Assembly (NCBI GenBank): GCA_003416985.1
Contig: QVIN01000001.1
Location: 806,001-870,000 of the forward strand
Direction: 5' to 3'
Source: Duganella sp. BJB480
GTDB lineage: Bacteria > Pseudomonadota > Gammaproteobacteria > Burkholderiales > Burkholderiaceae_D
Length of the DNA stretch: 64,000 nucleotides
Each line of letters begins with the position of its first letter. Position 1 is the first letter of the stretch. The position numbers were made by a program, and so were the translations under genes. The notes below the pieces were generated by a model. The model had not been told where the DNA came from. It was given only the letters and a program-made list of their open reading frames with translations, and did no database searches. This document shows, in pieces, positions 1-8,479 of this stretch.

Positions 1-737
1 ACCACGGGGATCACGCACAGCGAGCCCAGAACCACATACACCACGCGCTTTGGATCGGAGTTCGATGCGTCCGGAGCGCCGATGCCTTTCAGGTTGCGGC
101 GGCCGATGAGGAACCACACCAGGGAGATCAGCATGCCGACGCCGGCCGACATGAACACCACTTTGTAAGCGGGCATGCCGTTGACGCCGAAGACGGTCGT
201 TGCGAGCCACTCGGTCAGCAGCGGTGCGACCATCGCGCCGGAGTTGATCCCCATGTAGAAGATGGTGAAGCCGGAATCGCGGCGTGGATCGGTGGCGCCA
301 TACAGCTTGCCGACCATGGTCGAGATGTTCGGCTTGAACATGCCGTTGCCGACGATGACGGTCGCCAGGCCAAGCTGGAATACGGTCTGGTTGGGGAAGG
401 CGATCATGAACAGGCCGGCCGCCATGAAGCTCGCGCCGACCAGGATGGAGCGCTGGTAGCCGAGGACACGGTCGGCCACATAGCCGCCGAACAGCGCGGC
501 GGCGTAGACCAGCGCCAGGTAGGAGCCGTAAATCAGGTTGGCCGGGGCCTCGCCGGTGGGGGCGCCAGCGTAGAACTGCGCCACGACGTAGAGCACCAGG
601 GCCCAGCGTATGCCGTAGAACGCGAAACGCTCCCAGAACTCGGTCATGAACAACATCCACAGCGGAGCAGGGTGACCCATGATCTGCTTGAATTCGGGAA
701 TAACGACTTCCGTATTGGTGGTGGTAGCACCGCTCAT
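1..737 (-). CDS. POT/PTR family proton-dependent oligopeptide transporter (partial, C-terminus off window)
   Basis: The reverse strand encodes the N-terminal ~245 residues of a POT-family MFS transporter, which imports di- and tripeptides with protons across the inner membrane. The family signature is visible near the N-terminus: an E-F-W-E-R-F-A-F-Y-G segment at about residues 33-42, the ExxER-type proton-coupling motif of helix 1. The FYMGINSGA stretch at about residue 160 matches the PTR2 signature region, and hydrophobic segments alternate regularly. The ATG at 737 has an AGGAG-type ribosome site just upstream. The gene runs off the left edge, so the last half is not seen. It diverges from ppnN across a 257-bp intergenic region. 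Family certain; exact substrate not determined. Confidence 0.9.
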   Translation of the reverse strand, partial: MSGATTTNTEVVIPEFKQIMGHPAPLWMLFMTEFWERFAFYGIRWALVLYVVAQFYAGAPTGEAPANLIYGSYLALVYAAALFGGYVADRVLGYQRSILVGASFMAAGLFMIAFPNQTVFQLGLATVIVGNGMFKPNISTMVGKLYGATDPRRDSGFTIFYMGINSGAMVAPLLTEWLATTVFGVNGMPAYKVVFMSAGVGMLISLVWFLIGRRNLKGIGAPDASNSDPKRVVYVVLGSLCVIPV

Positions 738-994
738 GCGGCTTCTCCTAATTTTGTGATCTATGAAAAGTGTCTCGGGTTCCCTTATGGGGATCCAAAT
801 TGGGCGCCATTTTAATCTACAAATCGCCCCGCCCGTACATTTTGATGGCGTGCCTGCAAAGTTATGTCTTTTGTGCTAAGAACTATGTAAATTCCTGCTG
901 CGGCATTCTCCGCCCCAAAATGCGCCGGTTTGTCGTATATTGGCAGGGCAGGCTTACCTGTTATGCATCGAATTTGAATAAGGATTTACGCATC

Positions 995-2365
995 ATGGAA
1001 CATGACGTTGTCGATACCCTGATTTCGCCCGAAGGCCAGCTGGAAGTGCTTTCGAAGGCGGAAGTGAACAAGCTGCTCGACACAAGCCAGGGCGGCCTCT
1101 ATAACATCTTCCGCAATTGCGCGCTGGCCGTGCTCAATTGCGGCAGCACGATCGACGATGGAAAGGAACTGCTGGAACGATACAAGTCGTTCGAAATCAG
1201 TATTGTGCAGCGCGAGCGAGGCATCAAGCTCGATATCAAGGGAGCGCCGGCGATCGCCTTCGTCGACGGCAAAATGATCAAGGGTATCCACGAGCACCTG
1301 TTCGCGGTGTTGCGCGATATCGTCTTCGTCAGCAATGAGGTGAGCGACAATCCGAAGTTCGACATGGGCAGCACCGAAGGCATCACCGATTCGGTGTTCC
1401 ACATCCTCCGCAACGCCGGCGTGCTCAAGCCCATGCTCAACCCCAACCTGGTGGTGTGCTGGGGCGGACACTCGATCAACCGCGCCGAGTATAACTACTC
1501 GAAGGAAGTCGGCTATCAAATGGGCTTGCGCGACCTGGACATCTGCACCGGCTGCGGTCCCGGCGCGATGAAGGGCCCGATGAAGGGCGCCACCATCGGC
1601 CACGCCAAGCAGCGCCTGCACAAGGGACGCTACCTGGGCATCTCGGAACCTGGCATCATCGCGGCCGAATCGCCGAACCCTATCGTCAATGAGCTGGTGA
1701 TCATGCCGGACATCGAGAAGCGCCTGGAAGCGTTCGTGCGCTCCGGCCACGGCATCGTCGTGTTCCCCGGCGGCGCGGGGACGGCCGAGGAGATCCTTTA
1801 TATACTGGGCATCCTGCTGCATCCCGATAACGCCGAGATCCCGTTCCCGCTGGTGTTCACCGGGCCGGAGACCTCGCGCGAGTACTTCGTGCAGATCAAC
1901 CAGTTCATCCACGATACGCTGGGTCCCGAAGCGCAGCAGCGCTACAAGATCATCATCGACGATCCGGAACTGGTGGCGCGCGAGATGCAGGCGGGGATCA
2001 AGCAGGTGCGCGAGTTCCGCAAATCCCGCAGCGACGCCTACTACTTCAACTGGGGCCTGAAGATCGACCACGAGTTCCAGCATCCGTTTGCGCCCACGCA
2101 CGAGAACATGCGCAATCTGAGCCTGCACAAGAACCAGGAAGTGCACCTGCTGGCGGCGAACCTGCGCCGGGCGTTTTCGGGCGTGGTGGCGGGTAACGTC
2201 AAGGACGAGGGCATACGCGCCATCGAGAAGTTCGGCCACTTTGAAATCCACGGCGACAAGGAGATCATGGGGCCGATGGACGCGCTGCTGGCATCCTTCG
2301 TGGCGCAGCATCGCATGAAACTGGCGGGCAAGCAGTACACGCCTTGCTATCGCGTGATCCAGTAA
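995..2365 (+). CDS. ppnN: Pyrimidine/purine nucleotide 5'-monophosphate nucleosidase (PpnN, LOG family)
   Basis: A 456-residue protein resembling E. coli PpnN/YgdH along its whole length. PpnN hydrolyses the N-glycosidic bond of nucleoside 5'-monophosphates to free base and ribose 5-phosphate and is known as a (p)ppGpp target. The N-terminal PpnN domain is recognisable (LYNIFRNCALAVLNCGS at about 35-51; RERGIKLDIKG). The central Rossmann-like LOG domain carries the PGGAGTAEE motif at about residue 270. An open frame extends upstream to 770, but the ATG at 995 is preferred because AAGGA lies 11 bases before it and the alignment to the family begins there. It is monocistronic, and the next gene starts 49 bp later. 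Confidence 0.93.
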   Translation: MEHDVVDTLISPEGQLEVLSKAEVNKLLDTSQGGLYNIFRNCALAVLNCGSTIDDGKELLERYKSFEISIVQRERGIKLDIKGAPAIAFVDGKMIKGIHEHLFAVLRDIVFVSNEVSDNPKFDMGSTEGITDSVFHILRNAGVLKPMLNPNLVVCWGGHSINRAEYNYSKEVGYQMGLRDLDICTGCGPGAMKGPMKGATIGHAKQRLHKGRYLGISEPGIIAAESPNPIVNELVIMPDIEKRLEAFVRSGHGIVVFPGGAGTAEEILYILGILLHPDNAEIPFPLVFTGPETSREYFVQINQFIHDTLGPEAQQRYKIIIDDPELVAREMQAGIKQVREFRKSRSDAYYFNWGLKIDHEFQHPFAPTHENMRNLSLHKNQEVHLLAANLRRAFSGVVAGNVKDEGIRAIEKFGHFEIHGDKEIMGPMDALLASFVAQHRMKLAGKQYTPCYRVIQ

Positions 2366-2414
2366 CACCAGCCGGCGTCCGCGTGCGGTGTGCGCGGACG
2401 CCAGATCGAGCACT

Positions 2415-3836
2415 ATGGCCAAAGCCGTCCCTGTAATTTGTTTGATCGCCCTTGGCCTGCTGGCCGGCTGCGAAACCAGTAATATGCAAAAGCCTTTTGG
2501 GCCGTATGTCAGCACCCTCAAGGACGGCGAATACGTCACGAAGGACGCGCCCAATGGACGATTTACTGTGCTCTCCATTCGGCAGTCGGGCGGCAAGGGC
2601 TTTTTCGGCGCATGGCACTCGGACTACAAACGCCTGATCCACAATGGCCGGATCGTCATCGAGAAGTCCGACCTGATCGAACCTTGGCCAGGCCTCGATC
2701 GCCCCGCCTTTTTCGTGCACTCCAACTCGCCATTGGAGAAAGAGGAATACCTGGTGCACGAAACCGCCGGCAAGGTGGTGGTGGACCGCATAGACCATGG
2801 CGACTTGGAGCACAGCGATAGCCAGCGCGTGATGACCAGGGAATTCCCGTTCGGTTATCCACTGCGCGCTGGCGCAAGATACTTCCCCGGTGTATCGACG
2901 CCGGGATTTTTGCTTAGCGTTTTTCCCATGAAGGTGCAAGTGCTGCCGGCTCCCTTCAACGAACGCCGCGATAAGCTTTGGATACAGTCCCTTGCATCGA
3001 TTTCGCCGGATCAGAAGTCGTTTGCCTACGTGGACAGCCTGGATGAGCCATCGAGCCTGCTGGTTGCGGATGACAATGGCGAGTCGCGCGATGCGCTGCC
3101 CATTCCGATCGTCAGCCTGCCGCGCGAACCGGATCCTAAGGTAAATCCATATGAACGCGTCCGTGCCTGGTTCGACCAGTCCTACACCTGGCAGCGTAAC
3201 GCGGAAGGGAAATGGGATATCGTACCTATCGCACCTGTGGCACCGGAGCATCGCAACACCGCCAACCCTCTCGAAGAGATATTCCTGACTGAGGCTGGCG
3301 GATATCGCAATTGCTTCATCACCGCCCATAAAGGCTGCGCGAGCGGCTGGCGCCAGGCGACGGCCGGCGAGATGAATCGTGAATTTGGCGAGGACTATAC
3401 TCCGCCGTTTGTGTACGCTCCGGTTACGCCCATGCAGGCGTTCGGCGCCAATGCGAAACTGGTGCTGCTTCGCCGCGTCCATTTTAGCGGCAGCGGCTAT
3501 ACGCTGTTCGCGGAATCCACGCCGGAGAAGGTGGTCGCCGAGATCTCCAGGCGCCTCCAGCAGCGCAAGATCACCTTCGTGCGGGTCGATCAATGTCCAC
3601 GCGGCGAGGATAATAAGCGCAGCGACTGTGACGCTTTGATCAAGTCCAACCTGGGCAAGCAGGGGCGCAATGGCTATGGACTGGATGAGGTGATCCACGC
3701 CGGAGAGACTGGCGGCACGGTGTTCGTCATGCGGAATCTCGCCGTCGTCGTCCTGTCATCGAAGAATGGCGGCACCATGATCGCGACCATCTTCCGCCAG
3801 GACTTTTCGCGCGGAGATCCACCGAGCGCTGAATGA
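2415..3836 (+). CDS. Predicted lipoprotein, paralogue A of a duplicated family
   Basis: A 473-residue protein with a short basic/hydrophobic leader and lipobox LLAG-C, with the lipidated Cys at residue 19, so an outer- or inner-membrane lipoprotein is predicted. It is clearly paralogous to the gene at 7031-8428. Shared blocks include TPGFLLSVFPMKV, SPD(Q/E)KSFAYVD, a WFxxxYxWQR segment, MVYAP/FVYAP and SDCDxLIKS. I recognise no catalytic motif or named domain, and the function is unknown. The open frame starts at 2388, but the ATG at 2415 gives a proper signal peptide. The gene sits 49 bp after ppnN and is followed by an AT-rich gap. Confidence 0.8.
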   Translation: MAKAVPVICLIALGLLAGCETSNMQKPFGPYVSTLKDGEYVTKDAPNGRFTVLSIRQSGGKGFFGAWHSDYKRLIHNGRIVIEKSDLIEPWPGLDRPAFFVHSNSPLEKEEYLVHETAGKVVVDRIDHGDLEHSDSQRVMTREFPFGYPLRAGARYFPGVSTPGFLLSVFPMKVQVLPAPFNERRDKLWIQSLASISPDQKSFAYVDSLDEPSSLLVADDNGESRDALPIPIVSLPREPDPKVNPYERVRAWFDQSYTWQRNAEGKWDIVPIAPVAPEHRNTANPLEEIFLTEAGGYRNCFITAHKGCASGWRQATAGEMNREFGEDYTPPFVYAPVTPMQAFGANAKLVLLRRVHFSGSGYTLFAESTPEKVVAEISRRLQQRKITFVRVDQCPRGEDNKRSDCDALIKSNLGKQGRNGYGLDEVIHAGETGGTVFVMRNLAVVVLSSKNGGTMIATIFRQDFSRGDPPSAE

Positions 3837-4207
3837 AGCTGACTCGGGCGCAGCAGTCCGCGATACTGCCTTGTTGCGGCAAGGCATCTTAATGTAAATC
3901 AAGAATTATCAAATTCAATAAATCTCAATAAGCAAATACAGGTATAATTGAATTAGTCAATTATATCAATTTTGCGCCAACCGAAGCTCCTCGCACCTAA
4001 CCCCGTGCAATATCTCATCGAATAGTTCTCACACCGGAATGAGCGCGTTCGCGCGCCGCGCCGGGGTAGACGATCTATCCCGTGATGGCTAACTGGCGCA
4101 CAACGAGAAAACATCGGATTGATCGAAAAGCACGCTGCTCGGCACGGGTGTCCGCTTCGATGCAACGGAATCGCATATCGCAGTTATCCAGAGTCAGGAG
4201 AGTCTAA
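3837..4207. other. 371-bp AT-rich intergenic region with hairpins and a possible promoter
   Basis: No convincing gene is present. A short hairpin, TGCCTTG (3867-3873) paired with CAAGGCA (3880-3886), may end transcription of the preceding lipoprotein, but it lacks a run of T. Downstream, a TATAAT box lies at 3943-3948 and overlaps an inverted repeat AATTGA (3946-3951)/TCAATT (3957-3962). This could be a regulated promoter for the chemoreceptor, though I see no good -35 box. The AGGAGA ribosome site for the receptor is at 4196-4201. A minus-strand open frame at 3953-4165 has no ribosome site and an implausible Arg/Cys-rich composition. Confidence 0.4.
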
Positions 4208-5908
4208 ATGAGTTTCGCGAATATACGGATCGCCGGCCGGCTCGGCGCAGGTTTCGGGCTGGTGTTGACGCTGATGGCGTCGCTGATTGTGGTTTGCCTC
4301 ATGCACTTGGCGGACATCGGCGAAACCAGCGGCAAAATGATCGAGAAGGACTGGGTCAAGGCGGAGGCGGCAAACGTCATCGACGCCACCACGCGGGCCA
4401 ATGCGCGCCGCTCGATGGAGTTGCTGATCGCGCCAGACAAGGCCTATGCGGACAAGGTGCGCGAACAGATCGAGGTCAACAAGAAGACCATCAGCGACGC
4501 GCTGGCGACGCTCGATCGCCTGGTCTATTTGCCGGAAGGCCGGGCCCTGCTGGCGAAAATCAAGGAGCAACGTGCGCGGTATGTGGTCTCCTTCGGCAAG
4601 GTCGGCAAGTTGGTGGCTGAGGATCAACGCGAACAGGCCACAAGCTTGATGATCGCGGAAACGCTCCCAATGCTCGATGTGCTGCAGGGCAGCGTCAAGG
4701 AATTGACCAACCAGCAGAAAAAGATAGTCGAAGCCAGCGGAGGCGACATCAAGCAGAACATTGCGTCTTCCCGGCGTTTGATGGTCGGCCTGGGCCTGGC
4801 GGCGCTGCTGATCGGCGTGGCTTTTGCGTATGGCATCACCCGTTCGATCACCCGTCCGATCAGCGAGGCGGTAAAAGTGGCGGAGACCGTGGCGGCGGGC
4901 GATTTGACCAGCCACATCGACATTACGTCGACTGACGAAATCGGCCAATTATTACAGGCACTGAAGGTGATGAACGACAACCTGAGAAACATTGTGGGTC
5001 AGGTTCGCATCGGCACCGACACGATCGCCACCGCGTCGGCGCAGATCGCGGCCGGCAATTTCGATCTGTCGGCGCGCACCGAAGGGCAAGCCAGTTCGCT
5101 GGAACAAACAGCGTCGTCGATGGAGGAGCTGACGTCGATCGTCAAGCAGAACGCCGACAATGCCCGGCAAGCCAATCAACTGGCGGCGTCCGCTTCCGAA
5201 GTGGCCGTCAAAGGCGGCGGCGTGGTGGCGCAGGTGGTGGACACCATGAGTTCAATCAATGCGTCTTCCCGGAAGATCGTCGATATCATCAGCGTGGTCG
5301 ATGGCATTGCGTTCCAGACCAATATCCTGGCCTTGAACGCTGCGGTTGAAGCGGCCCGCGCTGGAGAACAGGGCCGGGGCTTTGCTGTGGTGGCCTCCGA
5401 GGTGCGCAACCTGGCGCAACGCTCGGCCGCAGCCGCTAAAGAGATCAAGACGCTGATCGACGACTCGGTCGACAAGGTCGATGTCGGCGCCAAACTGGTG
5501 GGCCAGGCCGGGGCGACAATGGGCGAGATCGTGGACAGCGTCAAGCGCGTGACCGAAATCATGTCGGAGATTACGACCGCTGGACAAGAGCAAACCCTGG
5601 GCATCGAGCAAATCAACCAGGCGATTGTGCAGATGGATGAGGTCACGCAACAGAACGCCGCGCTGGTCGAAGAAGCCGCCGCAGCGGCGGGGGCGCTGCA
5701 GGATCAAGCCAACAATCTGTCGCAAGTGGTGGGGGTGTTCAAGTTGGATGGCGCGCACACGGCGGTTGTTATGAAGCTGGAGGCGGCCGGCCATCGTACC
5801 CCGATGTCCCGGCAGGCTAAGGCGCCGGTCGCCACCGACGATGTCAGGCCGCTGAAGCGGGTGGCGCATTCACGCGCTTCAGCTGAAAGCGACTGGGAAG
5901 AATTCTGA
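4208..5908 (+). CDS. Methyl-accepting chemotaxis protein with 4HB-type sensor and CheR-tether pentapeptide
   Basis: A 566-residue transmembrane chemoreceptor. TM1 is at about 13-35, followed by a ~155-residue periplasmic helical sensor of the four-helix-bundle type. TM2 is at about 190-212, HAMP at about 213-265, and the rest is the cytoplasmic coiled-coil signalling domain. The highly conserved hairpin tip is present (GIAFQTNILALNAAVEAARA at about 366-385), which docks CheA/CheW. The protein ends DWEEF, resembling the NWETF-type C-terminal pentapeptide that recruits CheR/CheB methylation enzymes, so it is probably a high-abundance, self-adapting receptor. Start ATG has AGGAGA 7 bases upstream. 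The ligand is unknown. It converges with the TetR gene, with only 5 bp between them. Confidence 0.95.
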   Translation: MSFANIRIAGRLGAGFGLVLTLMASLIVVCLMHLADIGETSGKMIEKDWVKAEAANVIDATTRANARRSMELLIAPDKAYADKVREQIEVNKKTISDALATLDRLVYLPEGRALLAKIKEQRARYVVSFGKVGKLVAEDQREQATSLMIAETLPMLDVLQGSVKELTNQQKKIVEASGGDIKQNIASSRRLMVGLGLAALLIGVAFAYGITRSITRPISEAVKVAETVAAGDLTSHIDITSTDEIGQLLQALKVMNDNLRNIVGQVRIGTDTIATASAQIAAGNFDLSARTEGQASSLEQTASSMEELTSIVKQNADNARQANQLAASASEVAVKGGGVVAQVVDTMSSINASSRKIVDIISVVDGIAFQTNILALNAAVEAARAGEQGRGFAVVASEVRNLAQRSAAAAKEIKTLIDDSVDKVDVGAKLVGQAGATMGEIVDSVKRVTEIMSEITTAGQEQTLGIEQINQAIVQMDEVTQQNAALVEEAAAAAGALQDQANNLSQVVGVFKLDGAHTAVVMKLEAAGHRTPMSRQAKAPVATDDVRPLKRVAHSRASAESDWEEF

Positions 5909-5913
5909 GATGA

Positions 5914-6522
5914 TCATCGCGTGGAGTTGACCACGATCTTCAGGAGATTGGCGGCTTTTTTCCGAAACGCCGCGGCTGGCGTTTTATCGGCAAGGGAAAC
6001 CGTCATGAAGCCCTCGAAAGACGCAAAGATGATTTCCGCCAGCTCGCGTTCTCGTACGTCCGCCGGTAAGCGCGAGGCGCCTTTTCTGGCGTGCAGAATT
6101 TTCTCAAGCCAGTCGATGTTTTGTTTGGCGAACAGCTGCAGTTCGTCGACGCAGGCTTGCTCCTGAAAAGACGGCTCGCGCAGCATCGTCACGTACATGC
6201 ACAGACGATTCCCGTCGTGCAGCATCTCGGCAAACAGGCCTGCATACATCCGAAGCTGCTCGGCCAGGTCTGCGCCGTCCTCGATGGCGAGCAGCCGCGT
6301 GGCTTGTTCCTCCCGATACTGCCGCAGCGCGTGCCTGGTCAAATCTTCTTTTGAAGCGAAATGGTGATAGAGGCTGGGTGCCTTTATTTGCAGGTGCTCT
6401 GCGATCTGACGCATACCAAGGCCGTTGAATCCACGCTGCTGGAACAGGCGGGTTGCCGCGCCGAGTATGGTTTCCCGCGTCAGTGGCGGATTGTTTTTTT
6501 TCGTAGGCACCATGGGGCTCAC
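5914..6522 (-). CDS. TetR/AcrR family transcriptional regulator
   Basis: A 202-residue one-domain-plus-ligand-domain repressor. The N-terminal helix-turn-helix is typical of TetR proteins: TRETILGAATRLFQQRGFNG leads into a MRQIAEHLQIKAPSLYHHF recognition region at about residues 39-57. The C-terminal part resembles TetR_C ligand domains. The start codon overlaps the stop of the cupin gene by four bases, so the two are one transcript with the cupin first; an alternative start lies nine bases later. A perfect 14-bp inverted repeat upstream of the cupin (6876-6889) is the likely operator, implying autoregulation. The inducer is not known. Confidence 0.9.
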   Translation of the reverse strand: MSPMVPTKKNNPPLTRETILGAATRLFQQRGFNGLGMRQIAEHLQIKAPSLYHHFASKEDLTRHALRQYREEQATRLLAIEDGADLAEQLRMYAGLFAEMLHDGNRLCMYVTMLREPSFQEQACVDELQLFAKQNIDWLEKILHARKGASRLPADVRERELAEIIFASFEGFMTVSLADKTPAAAFRKKAANLLKIVVNSTR

Positions 6523-6836
6523 TCCAGAATGGCGATGCCGCCGCGGTGAGCGACGAACAGCAGCGTTTCCTCCAATGCGCAGGCTTCATGCTCATCGCAT
6601 CCCTGAACCTGCAGCACATCGCCTGCGCGCATCTCGACATCGTTAAAGCGGATGGCGCCCGATATGACGAGGATCTGCTCCCATCCGTCGTGAGCGTGTT
6701 TTGGAAACCGCGCGCCAGCCTGGAATTTGGCCAGGTAGCCGCCATCGCCGTCGTTGCCGGTCCATGTCGAACAGGTTTGCACGCCGGCGATCCCGGAGTC
6801 GCACCAGTTGCGTTGAGCTCGTTGAGCCAGAATCAT
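6519..6836 (-). CDS. Small cupin-domain protein
   Basis: A 105-residue single cupin barrel, of the type often placed in the ChrR-like or cupin_2/7 groups. The metal-binding motif 1 is visible as FPKHAHDGWEQILVISG (two His and a Glu), and motif 2 as the G-D-x-L-x-x-x-x-x-x-x-H-E segment near residues 74-86. The protein is cytosolic with no signal peptide. It is the first gene of a two-gene transcript with a TetR regulator and is preceded by that regulator's probable operator. Its job could be enzymatic or sensory; I cannot say which. Confidence 0.8.
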   Translation of the reverse strand: MILAQRAQRNWCDSGIAGVQTCSTWTGNDGDGGYLAKFQAGARFPKHAHDGWEQILVISGAIRFNDVEMRAGDVLQVQGCDEHEACALEETLLFVAHRGGIAILE

Positions 6837-6875
6837 GCGCCAACTCCTATTGGTAAGTAGAGGTTGTAACTCTAA

Positions 6876-6889
6876 CTAACGTTCGTTAG
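6876..6889. promoter_or_regulatory. Probable TetR operator (perfect inverted repeat)
   Basis: CTAACG (6876-6881), TT spacer, CGTTAG (6884-6889). This is a perfect 6-bp-arm palindrome 40 bp upstream of the cupin start, in the leader of the cupin-tetR transcript. Its size, symmetry and location fit a TetR dimer site. Basis: sequence symmetry plus the usual autoregulation of TetR genes. Confidence 0.6.
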
Positions 6890-7030
6890 GTAGTCAAGCA
6901 TGATTCTTGATTGCCCTGCGCGGGCGCTGGGTGTTCCGGCGTGACAATCCGCGCATTTCTATCGGCTTCGATCCGCTAGACTACCTGACCTCAATATCTA
7001 TGCGTTCGGTTTCTTGTCGGGCGCGATCAA

Positions 7031-8428
7031 ATGAACTACTTGAATCAACTAGTTAAATTGCTTGGCCCAGCAATGGTCGCGTCCCTGCTTACCGGTTGTT
7101 TTAGCACGATGCACTACAAGCCCGAGGGGATATACGCAAAAACCCTTTTCGACGACGAGGATGTCACCAAGGCCGTCCCGCATGGGGAGTTCACCAAGCT
7201 AACCGTCAGGTATTTGGGTGGCGGAAGTTATATGACTTCCGGAGAGGTGATATCTGAGCGCCTGATTTATCGCGACAAAATTGTCATCAAGGAGGCGCGC
7301 CAACTCGAGCCCTGGTCGGAGTTGGATACGCCAGCCTTTTTCGCCGAGGTCTATGAGGACTACTACTGGCGGGACTTTCTGATTCATGAGGTGGATGGCA
7401 AACCTGTGGTCGAACGCATAGAGCAGGGCCCCCCGGGGCGGGATGATACCCATCGTGTGGCCACCCGGGGCTTCAATTTTGGCTATCCTTTGCGTCAGGG
7501 CGTCAGGTATTTTCCCCGCGCGATGACGCCGGGATTCCTGCTCAGCGTCTTTCCCATGAAGGTCAGTGTTCTGCCGCAGCCGGTCGACCTGCTCAAGCGC
7601 CTGGCCGCCAACCAGCTCGCAGCGGTATCGCCCGACGAGAAATCGTTCGCCTATGTCGACGACATGGATGTGCCGTCGTTCGTGATGGTCGTCGATGAGA
7701 ATGGCGAACGGCGCGATCCCATTCCGATTCCGCGCGTTGAACTCGCGCCCCGGCCCGAGTCCGATGTCAACCCATACGATCGTGTCCGAACCTGGTTCAA
7801 CGCCACTTATAAATGGCAGCGGGACAGCAACGGCAAATGGGCAGCCGAACCGTTGGCGCCGGTGGCACCCCCGGCCGCCAATCCGGCAGAAGAGATTTTT
7901 CTCAGCGAGCGGACCGGCTACCGCAGTTGTTTCACGGCGGCCGACGCCCACTGCCTGGCCAACTGGCACCAGGCCAGCAGGGACGAAGTGGTGAAGGCGA
8001 TTCCCTATGATCCTGCGCAGCCGATGGTCTATGCGCCTTCGGTTCCCACGCAGGCCTTTGGCGCAAACGTCAAGCTGCTCGCGTATGAAACCTCGTTTGG
8101 AATCTACAGCGGCTATACCTTGTATTCCGACTCGCCCCCGGCACAGGTGATGGCCGAATATGCAAAGCGGCTGGAGAGCCGCAGGATACCGTACGTGCGA
8201 TCGGACCAGTGTCCCCATGAACAATGGTGGCCGGATTGCGATGACCTGATCAAGTCAAAGCTGAACATCGGACCCGCGAAGAGCTACCGGCTGAGAGATC
8301 TCGTCATCGGCGCGGCCCGTGGGCCCGCCACCGTGTTCATCCTGCCGGACATGCTGGTCTCGCTGCTCACGACGAAAGAGGGCGGCACGGTCATGCGGAC
8401 GGCCTATCGCGGCAAGCTCCCGCACTAG
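7031..8428 (+). CDS. Predicted lipoprotein, paralogue B of a duplicated family
   Basis: A 465-residue lipoprotein with leader and lipobox SLLTG-C (Cys23). It aligns throughout with the gene at 2415-3836. Common features are the EGIYAKTL/GPYVSTL start, TPGFLLSVFPMKV, SPDEKSFAYVDDMD, YKWQRDSNGKW, the AFGANVKLL block and the closing GGTVMRTAYRGK. Conserved Cys residues in the second half (RSCFTA...HCLANW, DQCPHE, WPDCDD) suggest a disulfide-stabilised periplasmic domain. I know of no function. Translation probably starts at the ATG at 7031, although no strong ribosome site precedes it. The gene ends at a bidirectional terminator shared with lysS. Confidence 0.8.
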   Translation: MNYLNQLVKLLGPAMVASLLTGCFSTMHYKPEGIYAKTLFDDEDVTKAVPHGEFTKLTVRYLGGGSYMTSGEVISERLIYRDKIVIKEARQLEPWSELDTPAFFAEVYEDYYWRDFLIHEVDGKPVVERIEQGPPGRDDTHRVATRGFNFGYPLRQGVRYFPRAMTPGFLLSVFPMKVSVLPQPVDLLKRLAANQLAAVSPDEKSFAYVDDMDVPSFVMVVDENGERRDPIPIPRVELAPRPESDVNPYDRVRTWFNATYKWQRDSNGKWAAEPLAPVAPPAANPAEEIFLSERTGYRSCFTAADAHCLANWHQASRDEVVKAIPYDPAQPMVYAPSVPTQAFGANVKLLAYETSFGIYSGYTLYSDSPPAQVMAEYAKRLESRRIPYVRSDQCPHEQWWPDCDDLIKSKLNIGPAKSYRLRDLVIGAARGPATVFILPDMLVSLLTTKEGGTVMRTAYRGKLPH

Positions 8429-8440
8429 GGACAAATGGCG

Positions 8441-8474
8441 GAAAAAAAGGCCGCTCAGTTGAGCGGCCTTTTTG
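8441..8474. terminator. Bidirectional rho-independent terminator
   Basis: A perfect 10-bp stem, AAGGCCGCTC (8447-8456), AGTT loop, GAGCGGCCTT (8461-8470). It has T residues after it on the plus strand and a run of seven A before it, which is the T-tract for minus-strand transcripts. It sits between the convergent ends of the lipoprotein gene (plus) and lysS (minus) and can serve both. Confidence 0.9.
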
Positions 8475-8479
8475 CTTGC

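Noticed and set aside
2265..3698. A 477-codon minus-strand open frame opposite lipoprotein A
   Set aside because: The sense gene has a lipobox and a paralogue with conserved blocks; the antisense translation has neither.
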